DNA from: Usnea hakonensis
Lineage: Eukaryota > Ascomycota > Lecanoromycetes > Lecanorales > Parmeliaceae
Length of the DNA: 20,597 nt
Reading direction: 5' to 3'
Assembly: GCA_013423325.1 (NCBI GenBank)
Contig: BLJB01000642.1
Coordinates: forward strand, 1 to 20,597
This document shows, piece after piece, positions 1 through 7,310 of the stretch. The notes beneath the pieces were generated by a model that was not told where the DNA came from, searched no databases, and saw only the letters and a list, made by a program, of their open reading frames with translations. The position numbers and the translations under genes were made by a program. Numbering within the stretch: position 1 is the first letter of the stretch; the number at the start of each line of letters is the position of its first letter.

Positions 1-196
1 GGGGGGGGATGAACAGTCGAAGCGAAGAAAGGGGAAAGAGTGGAAAGGAGTGGAAGGGGTGGAAGGTGAAGTGTGAAGGTGAAGGTCCATGGCATACTTC
101 TCTACAGGGCAATCAAAAGACTGCATACTCTACCTAAGGTACCTACCCCACTGAGAGCATCATCTCGAGTACCGCCCTACCACACTACCCCCTATC

Positions 197-305
197 CAGC
201 CATCCATCCCTCCCTCCATTCATCCTTCCTTCCCTCCATCCATCCATCCATCCCTCCCTCTTACCTTCCTTCCTTCCTTCCATCCTTCCCTCCTCCCTTC
301 TTTCC
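197..305. repeat. Degenerate TCCN tetranucleotide (pyrimidine) tract
   Basis: About 110 bases of almost pure pyrimidine on the + strand, built from tandem TCCA, TCCC and TTCC units. It belongs to a wider simple-sequence zone from 1 to about 770, which also has four GGGC(A/T)T-like hexamers near 342-366 and GAAT repeats near 401-415. Open frames run through it on both strands, but only because the repeat lacks stop codons. Their products are monotonous Pro/Ser or Arg/Glu/Gly runs, so I call no gene here. Confidence 0.9.
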
Positions 306-433
306 TGAATGAAGCCAAAAGAACTAGGAATTGGACTAGGAATGGGCTTGGGCATGGGCATGGGCTGGAGGTAGGTCTGTGAGACAAACTTTATTTTACC
401 GAATGAATGAATGAAGGGGGATGAGAGTGTTGA

Positions 434-497
434 GGGGGATGGGGAATGGGAGGGTGGAGGGGGAGATGGGGATTGGGATGGGAGGGTTGGTGGTGGT
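434..497 (+). other. G-rich tract with G-quadruplex potential
   Basis: At least eight runs of three to five G are separated by loops of one to four bases (GGGGG, GGGG, GGG, GGG, GGGGG, GGGG, GGG, GGG, GGG). This satisfies the usual G3+ loop 1-7 pattern several times over on the + strand. Further G-run clusters occur at about 682-715. No gene is called within 300 bp, so any function is unknown. Confidence 0.7.
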
Positions 498-499
498 GT

Positions 500-525
500 G
501 TCTCTCTTTCTCTCTCTCTCTCTCC
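500..525. repeat. TC dinucleotide microsatellite
   Basis: A near-perfect TC run with one TTT interruption, directly downstream of the G-rich tract. It is a simple-sequence repeat with no associated gene. Confidence 0.85.
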
Positions 526-1861
526 TGTTTTTGTTGGTTTGGGTGGGTATTTTTCTCTTTTCTTCTCTTTGCTCTTTTCTTTGGGTACCCTCGTTGGCGC
601 TGTTCTGGTGGGGCGAGGGCTCTAGGCGATTTTTGGAGAGGGGTGGGCTGTTTTGTTTATGTTGTGGTTTTGTTGGTGAAGGACGGGGTGGGGGTGGGGT
701 TGGTATTGGGGGAATAAGGATGGATGGGGAAGATGAGAGGAGGTGGAGTGGTCTGGTTTGATTGGGTGTGGGGTTTGGTCTTTGTCGAAAGGGGTCTCGA
801 TTTCCTCTTTCGCGCAATCGCTCAATCATGTGGTTGCAAATGGCAGCATGACTGGCTACTGGCTACATGCTATACCTAGTCCTTCCATGCAGCTAACCAT
901 TCCCCCCACGTTCCTGCGCTGATCAAACGACCCGTTTAATGATCGCTTTCTTCCAACGGCGAACGGGTTCAGATGTCAGTTGCGCTGTGTGTCTATTGGG
1001 TGGATAAGTTTCCGAGTCTGGGGATAGGTTGTGCGTAGTACGTAGTTCCTATTTCAGGGTCCAGGCGTCCCTGTGGTGCTGGGAGGTGTGGGGGATATGA
1101 CTTGGCTGCACAATGTGTATGTTTTGAATATGGGGATGTAGGTTGGTATGTCGTGTCAAGGTATGTGCGGCTTTTACTTATAGGGAAGGATGGATTTGTT
1201 GGCTGTCGAGTTGGTAGGAGGGCTGAGAGAGTTTATGGGGTATGTGTCGTCGAGGACGAGGCTGTGAGTCCATCCTTTTCTAGGGAAATAAGTCTCTGTT
1301 GACCTAGTAGTACTTCAAACCTGATCCCTCTCTCAGTCTGGGCAAGTCTTGATCGAGACTGGATAAGAGATGGCTGCAGGAGTCTTTGAAGGTCTAATAA
1401 TCTTAGTGAGTGTACTGTAAAAATATGATTGGCGCGGACTTTTTATGGAGGCTAGTGCCGTGCTGCGTGCAGGAAGATGTCTCAAAAGATACGTACGTGG
1501 TAACAAAAGGACCATGGAACGGCCAATGATGCAAGGAACCGCCTTTTCCCATGTGGAAACAATTCTATTTGCCAGATGATTCCGAAAATGAGTTTCCACG
1601 AGGCATCCTCATACGGAGACATCTCCACCCGCCAATATTCTCCATGCAGATCCATCCCCGTCGTCTGTCGTCAATCACAAAACTCTCCGGGATGCGCAGT
1701 AATACCCTTATCATCATTAGTCAAAGTTCAAATGGAAGACTAGACTCCCTCATAACAAATCAAAAATGTCTTAGAAATCAATCTGTCTTTTTGCGGATGT
1801 ATAAATAAGACCCGAGGCAAACCTTTTTACTTATCCGCCACGGTTCGTTGCTATGCCTGGA
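526..1861. other. Intergenic, no gene seen
   Basis: G/T-rich simple sequence continues to about 770 and gives way to ordinary-complexity DNA. The longest open frames in 841-1860 (about 1102-1302 + and 1333-1599 -) start at non-ATG codons or encode unremarkable peptides. They have no recognisable motif and no convincing splice partners. I see no tRNA or other RNA gene. Confidence 0.6.
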
Positions 1862-1936
1862 TATTGGCGACACCAATCGTCACACCATTTCACAGCCGCG
1901 ATGTGGGGGATAATCGTGCGTATTGGCGACACCAAT
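1862..1936. promoter_or_regulatory. Duplicated inverted CCAAT-box pair
   Basis: The 16-mer TATTGGCGACACCAAT occurs exactly at 1862-1877 and again at 1921-1936, with starts 59 bp apart. Each copy reads ATTGG-CGACA-CCAAT, so it is an inverted pair of CCAAT boxes around a 5-bp spacer, giving four boxes in 75 bp. In fungi CCAAT is bound by the Hap/CBC complex. The nearest downstream gene starts at 2185, about 250 bp away, a normal promoter distance. Control of that gene is inference. Confidence 0.6.
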
Positions 1937-2132
1937 GATTCTTTCGCGCGCGAGAAAGCCGTTAACAATTTTGGAATTCGTGCCGAGGGTTTTTTGTAAT
2001 GGGGGTTTTCGAACGCTAGGGGGGGTTGAGTATATTAGAACCAGTGCCTGCTCTGCGATTCGACCTGTTCTTCACCAATTACATCCTCACCACTCTTCCA
2101 CCCCGTCCACACGGAAAATTTCCCGCCTGCCT

Positions 2133-2138
2133 ATGTAA
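2133..2138 (+). promoter_or_regulatory. Start-stop minimal uORF (ATG TAA)
   Basis: An ATG followed directly by TAA lies about 50 nt upstream of the ATG at 2185, in the presumed leader. A TATA-like TATATTA lies near 2031. Start-stop elements are known to hold ribosomes and lower downstream initiation. Whether this one is transcribed depends on the unknown transcription start. Confidence 0.35.
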
Positions 2139-2184
2139 CACAATTCAACTCATCACCTTCTTACACAAAATCCCTTCAGGAACA

Positions 2185-2676
2185 ATGTCGGTCTGCGCTT
2201 CGGCCGTTCACAATCCCCACACGGCAAACTTCAGCCTAGACGGCTCACATATTACCTCTCCCACATCCGCGCATCACGATTCTGATTCTCAACACCTGCT
2301 GCCGGATGAGGCCGGTCACAAAAATGACAATGCCGACGCCGGGACGCGAGAAGGCCCTCTCGACCTGGATTATGAGGACAAAATGTACGCAATCACCCCG
2401 CACCGTCTGCGGTCCCAGCTCTTGATCCACAACCTTAAGGCCTCGGGCATTTTGTCGCACCGGGCTGATAGGATGGGCAGGCCGCCGCAGCTGAGACATA
2501 GCGCAAGGGGTTTGGAGGCGATTGGATTCGACGAGTATAGGAGCATGTATTCAACATACAGGGGGGAGGAGGATCTGCGGATGGTTGATAAGGAGAAGAA
2601 GGTTGGGGGAGGGGGAAAGCGGGGGTTTTTGAAGAGGCTGGTGGGGAGAGGGGAGGAAAAGGGAGAGAGGTTGTGA
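2185..2676 (+). CDS. Hypothetical protein, 163 aa
   Basis: I do not recognise this protein. It is a single exon beginning at an ATG in good context (AACAATG). The frame is open further upstream but has no earlier in-frame ATG. The first 60 residues are polar and acidic, rich in His, Ser and Asp. A middle block (about 62-125) looks more constrained: it opens with LDLDYEDKMYAITPHRLRSQ and later carries GLEAIGFDEYRSMYSTY. The C-terminus is Gly/Lys/Arg-rich (KRGFLKRL). There is no signal peptide or membrane segment. The contrast between a compositionally normal centre and biased ends suggests a real, probably lineage-restricted, fungal protein. Upstream lie the duplicated CCAAT pairs and the ATG-TAA minimal uORF. 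Confidence 0.6.
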   Translation: MSVCASAVHNPHTANFSLDGSHITSPTSAHHDSDSQHLLPDEAGHKNDNADAGTREGPLDLDYEDKMYAITPHRLRSQLLIHNLKASGILSHRADRMGRPPQLRHSARGLEAIGFDEYRSMYSTYRGEEDLRMVDKEKKVGGGGKRGFLKRLVGRGEEKGERL

Positions 2677-3366
2677 GGAGGATGGACGCAGAGTGTATAA
2701 TTCTTTATTGATGACTGACATGGTTTTTCTGTATTGAAATTGGGATAGAAGGATCGTTTAAGGGATGTATTTTCAAGTGATGTCTGAATATGGATAAGAT
2801 AGAATGGGTATCTCAACGATATTGATGTATGATTAGAGGGGAAAGGTACAGCCCGGAAGAGATCCAAATGCATCAAACATTTGATGCCAGCTACAATGGA
2901 AATTTCATTGACAACGCGAAGACGAGAAGAAGGAACATATTTAGCTTTCCTTGAATCTCGCACTGCTCGTCCTACTCCGCGCAAGAGCTAGCCATCGACT
3001 CTCCTAGCAGACGTCCCTTCATCTTCACCTCATGGCGTAAACTCTCCGAGGTACGTAAAAGACTCTTGATCCACATACGACCGCGAGCTACAAGTTGACT
3101 CCAAATGGGTACACACCACTGTCGAACGAACAAAAATCTCATCAAGAGAACAACTGAAAATCAAAGCGTTATGTATGGTACTCAGGGCGTCAAAAAAAAC
3201 AACAGTATAGAAGCTTGTGACAGTTCCGCTAAATTCAAAAAACTTCACTTATCTCCGACCTATCCCCGCCTGACATAAAAAATCCTCGTCCCACAACCCT
3301 CTGCCCTCTGCTCACAACTCACCACACCGCTCCCCCCAAACACCACCCCCCCCCCAATCCCCTACC
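2677..3366. other. Intergenic region between two + strand genes
   Basis: About 690 bp that must hold the 3' end of the 163-aa gene and the promoter of the UPF0390 gene. AT content rises just after the stop at 2676, as expected for a 3' UTR. C-rich sequence with long C runs (about 3330-3360) directly precedes the ATG at 3367. No ORF here looks coding. The antisense frame at 3030-3248 has no recognisable content. Confidence 0.5.
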
Positions 3367-3818
3367 ATGGCCCAAACCCCCCTCAAACACCGCAACCCCA
3401 CCCCATCCTCTCGCACCTCTCGAAAACCCACCACCACCACCACCACCAACCCCAAAAAAGGTCACCGCCACATCGCGCCCAAGAAAAAGAAACTGGTGGC
3501 GCAGAGGGGGATTACTAAGGTGCGTATTTTTCTTCCCCGATTGGAGGGAGGGGAGGGGAGAGAGATTGGGCGAGAGAGGGGGAGAATGGGAGAGATAGAG
3601 GAAGAAAGGGGGGGGATGAGATGATGGATGATGGTGTGCTGACGAGGAATCAGAAATACACGGCCGGCCTGACGGGTAAGACGGAGAGGGCGTTGGCGGA
3701 GAAGGTGGGGCATTTGGAGATTTTGGGGGGTGGGAAGGGGGGGAGGAAGGGGAAAGAGAAGATGGGGGAGAAGGGGGAGAAGAAGAAGAAGAAGGGGGGG
3801 AAGTTGGTTGAGGGGTGA
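3367..3818 (+). CDS. UPF0390/DUF2462 (LYDG10-like) small basic protein
   Basis: Two exons, 3367-3519 and 3654-3818, encode 105 aa. The 134-nt intron starts GTGCGT, has the branch site GCTGAC about 12 nt before the end, and closes with CAG; it is phase 0. The protein begins MAQ. It carries the family core KKGHRHIAPKKKKLVAQ (about residues 30-46), then TAGLTGKTERALAEKVGHLE (about 54-73), and ends in a Gly/Lys-rich tail. This matches the fungal and animal UPF0390 family (human LYDG10/C19orf53), whose function is poorly known; the charge and Lys runs suggest a nuclear or nucleolar, nucleic-acid-binding protein. The tail is encoded by a purine-only stretch (about 3715-3810) and Thr22-27 by a CCA repeat. 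The gene converges on MTC1, with 218 bp between the stops. Purine bias also fills the intron, and produces a long antisense frame that I do not accept. Confidence 0.85.
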
Positions 3819-4036
3819 GGATTGAGGGGGGAGTGGCAGATGCATAGCTTAGCGTTGGAGTTGGGAATTTGCTTGGGGTTAAAATACTACTATGCGAGAG
3901 GGACGAAGATGCGCGGGTCACTTTACAAGTACAAGAGCGAGGCATAGACACCATTCGCTGTTCCCCATGTGGATATCGCCAGAGCACCAAACGCCCGCAA
4001 AGCCTTCCGGTTCCAAGCAAAGGTCTGTCTGGGTAA

Positions 4037-5596
4037 TCAGACAGCCCTCGCCGCCTCGCCACCACCCGACTCGAGCGCCTCCTGCCTCGCTTTGCCCTTT
4101 CCGATACCACCCATACCCACACCCATCCTCCTAGCCACATATCTCTGCGCAACGACGCCCACGCCCAGTGAAAGCACTTCTTCGACCCATTCCGCAACCC
4201 ATTCTCTCGGGTCCACACCGCCTGTGTTCACAATCTCCGCAATCTCGTCGGGCAAGCCTGACTCGGCCGGGTCTGAAGTTGCCGATGTGTCAAGCCACTG
4301 GGCCCATTTCTGTGGCAGTGTTTGTGTGAGGGTGTTGAATGTGATGCCATGGATGGGATCGTGGAGGTAGATGGCGAAGGAGATTAGCTCGTCATCTTCT
4401 TCTGGCTCGAGAACGCCCTCGTCACTCTCTGACCGCGCCGTTGGACCACCGAACAGTTCTTTGGTCGAGGTCTGGCTGATCGCTTGAATGGCAAGGAAGA
4501 TATCGCTGCTGCGGACTGGATTGCTTTCACTCAGGACCTCGGTAGCTTGCTTGGCCGCTTCCTCCAGCCCTCCGCGTGGCGCGAAATAGTCGGTAGCGTA
4601 AGACTCGGCGCTGACTTTTGAGAGCTTTGTCCCCTCTACAAGTCCTTTGACAGCTCCCAGATTCCTTGCTTCGTTTGTTTGCCTCCACCAAGGCCCATCA
4701 CTCCAGCCACTGTTGCTCGAGCCTGTGAAACCAGCATCTTCGCCACGCTTCTGAGTGGATTCTTGCCCCCGCTGAATGACCATGAGATCGCCGCCCTCGA
4801 CTTGCGCCATAACGCGGGAAAAGGTAGAGTAGATTAGGGGATCGAGGGAGGGGTAGCCGACGATGTCGTGCGTGATGTGGATTTGTAGGCGCTCGTGAGA
4901 GGAGATGGGTGGGGCGAGGGTGTGTAAGATGTTGGTGAAGGTTGGGAGAGCGCGAGAGCGAAGTTCCCCGCCTAAATACGCATCAACATCCGATCGACAG
5001 GTAAAGGAACAATTGAAGAGCGTACCTAGACCCCGTAGAGCACCCACATTGCCTTTGACCTGCTCTGCCCATCGCTGAGCCTCCTCGTTCTGCCTAATTT
5101 CCTTTGCCAAAGCTTCAGCTTGCTTCACGGCAGCGCTTGCCGTTGAGAACACGCTTCCCCACCATCCTCCGCCTGAGCTCTGCGCCTGCACTGCCTCTGG
5201 CACAAAAGATGCGGATTTTTCGGGTTCATTTTCTCCCTCTCCGCTGCTTGCTGGCGTAAAACTCTTGTGGAAAGATCGCGGACTGTCACCAGACTTCGGT
5301 AGACGTGCTTTCTCCTCACTGGACCTCGCACCATCGGTGGAGCTAGGGGTAGCTGCTCGGGTCAGCTTGGGGGAGGAACTGGTTGCCGATATTTTTGATG
5401 CACTCTGTGGCCGAGGGGTATGTGGGCGACTGGTGGGCTTTGGTCTCTCGGGAATACCTAGCTCTTCGAGAAGATTGGCATCGGGTTGCTGGCCGCCTGC
5501 TGCTGGTTTTGGGGCCTCGGCCGCGGTGCCGTCGCCCTCTAAGCCTTCGAATTGAGCAAAGAGCTCTTCGTCCGTCAATTTCTCTTTCTTCGACAT
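4037..5596 (-). CDS. mtc1: MTC1-like protein (DUF5427)
   Basis: Exons at 5026-5596 and 4037-4971 encode 501 aa. The frame is open straight through (519 aa), but residues encoded by 4972-5025 look like an intron. That segment starts GTACGC and ends TATTTAG, is 54 nt long, and its removal restores the family-like join RGLG-GELRSRALPTF. The N-terminus MSKKEKLTDEELFAQFEGLE is characteristic. A Ser/Pro-rich disordered region follows (about 35-135), then a GGGWWGS motif and a helical segment rich in Ala, Glu and Lys. The conserved core then runs to the end (THDIVGYPSLDPLIYSTF, GDLMVIQRG, DDELISFAIYLHDPIHGI, WVEEVLSLGVGVVAQRYVA). The family is fungal. Yeast MTC1 was named from a telomere-capping genetic screen and its product has been reported on COPI-type vesicles; its biochemical role is unclear. 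A short ORF overlaps the start codon. The gene shares a divergent promoter with the gene at 6100. Confidence 0.85.
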   Translation of the reverse strand: MSKKEKLTDEELFAQFEGLEGDGTAAEAPKPAAGGQQPDANLLEELGIPERPKPTSRPHTPRPQSASKISATSSSPKLTRAATPSSTDGARSSEEKARLPKSGDSPRSFHKSFTPASSGEGENEPEKSASFVPEAVQAQSSGGGWWGSVFSTASAAVKQAEALAKEIRQNEEAQRWAEQVKGNVGALRGLGTLFNCSFTCRSDVDAYLGGELRSRALPTFTNILHTLAPPISSHERLQIHITHDIVGYPSLDPLIYSTFSRVMAQVEGGDLMVIQRGQESTQKRGEDAGFTGSSNSGWSDGPWWRQTNEARNLGAVKGLVEGTKLSKVSAESYATDYFAPRGGLEEAAKQATEVLSESNPVRSSDIFLAIQAISQTSTKELFGGPTARSESDEGVLEPEEDDELISFAIYLHDPIHGITFNTLTQTLPQKWAQWLDTSATSDPAESGLPDEIAEIVNTGGVDPREWVAEWVEEVLSLGVGVVAQRYVARRMGVGMGGIGKGKARQEALESGGGEAARAV

Positions 5597-5610
5597 GATT
5601 GAGGGAACAT
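5575..5610 (-). promoter_or_regulatory. Overlapping uORF at the MTC1 start
   Basis: An ATG at 5610-5608, only 14 nt upstream of the MTC1 ATG, opens an 11-codon frame (MFPQSCRRKRN) in a different register. It terminates inside MTC1 codons. A ribosome that initiates there would bypass the MTC1 start. It matters only if transcription starts upstream of 5610. If the start site lies between the two ATGs, the uORF is absent. Confidence 0.4.
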
Positions 5611-6099
5611 AAAGTTACTATACAGTATTGATGTAATGTGAAGTGTTCGTGGATGATGCTGTTTGGCTGTTCAGTGTTGACGGGAATTTGCCAAGGATCC
5701 TCGGCTAGCGTTGTTCTTTTGAAAGTCTAAAAGCAGTGAATTGAACAACACCATATACAATAGCAATATAAGATACCATTGACCAGTGTGAATATGCCAA
5801 TTGATCCTATTGAATGTGTTGTAAAGATGGCCATTGTCTCCCCAGCCACTCACAATGTTCACTATAAGTAGGTCTCAGAATCTCCTTCCATTTTCTCTTT
5901 CTACAACAACCACAAGATTACATGCTTGTACCATCGTCTTTCTCGCTCCTCCTGCTTTCTTCTTGCACTATCACATATCATCTTCCTGCTCAGTCATCTC
6001 TCTCTCGCACCGTCATATCACCTCCAGGGTCCGGTACCCAGTCTATATAAAAAAATATACCATTCCTTTCTTCAGACCTTAATTTCTCACAGAGCCATC
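5597..6099. promoter_or_regulatory. Divergent intergenic promoter region
   Basis: 503 bp separate the divergent MTC1 and 6100 genes. On the + side a TATA-like TATATAA (6044-6050) sits about 50 bp before the ATG at 6100. CT-rich sequence precedes it (about 5878-6010), and no ATG lies between the TATA and 6100. The MTC1-proximal side is AT-rich without an obvious TATA. No gene is seen inside. Confidence 0.6.
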
Positions 6100-7057
6100 A
6101 TGGTCTCTAATGTGCGTCTCTTCTCTCCCCATACTTTCCCACATGTCTAAACAAACGCAGTCATACCAAGCCTCTCTTGCTGGTCAGGCTGGTCCTGACC
6201 TTAGCCTTCCAACCATCACTGTCTCTTCTGACAACAGCCACGATGCCGTCGTTGTCACCACCACAGTGCTCAACCACTCGACCGAAGCAAGCGCTGGCGC
6301 CGCGGAGCTGGTCTCTGTCCTCACAACGGCCAAATGCGTCTCCGACACGGCCCTTTACGAAGCCGCCCTAGCCGTCCAACAAGCGTTGGAGAAATACCCA
6401 GGCCATTTCGTCGAGCTCAGAACTGAGCTCAACAACATCCGCAAACCCACCCCCAGCGCCCAAGAAAAGCGGAACCTCGCCCGCCGCAACGTCGAAGAGG
6501 AAGAGAAATACTCTCGCAAGCACCACGACCTCCTTCAGGAAACCATCCGCAACACCGTCCAAGGCATGGGCAAAACAAACAACCCGCCTCCTGCTTACCC
6601 AACAACCAACCCCTCTCTCAAGCGCCGCAACCACAACAGCGAACTCCACATCGCCATGAACGCCAGCATGCAACCCATCGAAGGCAAGCGTATCCGCAAA
6701 CCCCGCATCATCCACGATACCATCGCACCGATCCGTGCCCCCAAAATGCCAACCAAAAAACGCGCCCGAGAAACCATCCGCGACAATGACGCCACGGCAC
6801 CGGACCTCGACGAACCCGCCTCTAAAAAGCGGGATACACGCGACCTTTCATTTTCGCCGGAGGCTCGGGTCCAGACCGCTCCCGATATCAAGAAAGAGCC
6901 CGATGTCGACGGGGAAGACGACCCCGAGAAGGCGGATGGTGGTGCATTTGGGAAGGGGGAGGGGGTGATGAAGGGGAAGAGGAAGGATCCGGTGAGGTCG
7001 GCGGCGGCGAGATTGATGTGGGCGAAGCGCAAGGCTAAGGGGACGATTGGGCGATAA
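6100..7057 (+). CDS. Hypothetical basic, probably nuclear protein, 302 aa
   Basis: I do not recognise a family. The preferred model has a 4-codon first exon (MVSN, 6100-6111), a 49-nt intron (6112-6160, GTGCGT...CTAAAC...CAG) and a long second exon. The alternative is an unspliced start at 6143 (MSKQTQ), giving 304 aa. Residues about 20-60 are Ser/Thr/Val-rich. About 60-150 is likely helical and ends in a charged Arg/Glu stretch (QEKRNLARRNVEEEEKYSRK). The C-terminal half is disordered and basic. It has candidate nuclear localisation clusters (KRIRKPR, KKRAR, KGKRKD, AKRKAK) and an IKKE SUMO-consensus site near 247-250. The first exon is tiny, but the ATG has the TATA box 50 bp upstream and good context (ATCATGG). 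The gene converges on the transcription factor, with 253 bp between stops. The 3' end and downstream DNA are strongly purine-rich. Confidence 0.65.
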
Positions 7058-7310
7058 AGTGGAAGGCCGAAGGGGAGTACGGTAGCGAGGGCGAAGGGGA
7101 GGGGGAAGGTTGAGAAGGAGGGGGAATAATTGGTGAAGGGGTGGGTATGGAGAGAGTGATACACTATATATGGCGTAGTAGTCAGTGGAGCAGAGCATCA
7201 AGAATTACTTACTATGTTGGGATATGTGAACTCAGATATAACACGTTTGAATGAATCACAAATGTTGTTGAAAGAACTATTCATTCGTGACTCATTAAAG
7301 CATCATCTCG

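Noticed and set aside
185..829. Long - strand frame (214 aa) over the low-complexity zone
   Set aside because: It is Pro/Ser- then Arg/Glu/Gly-rich only because the tetranucleotide repeats lack stops. There are no motifs, and overlapping frames on both strands are equally open.
1333..1599. 88-aa - strand frame in the left intergenic region
   Set aside because: It starts at a non-ATG codon, has no domain-like content and no supporting splice sites.
3319..4218. 299-aa - strand frame antisense to the UPF0390 gene
   Set aside because: It overlaps a recognisable spliced + strand gene and the MTC1 C-terminus. Its Pro/Ser product reflects the opposite strand of the purine-rich tract.
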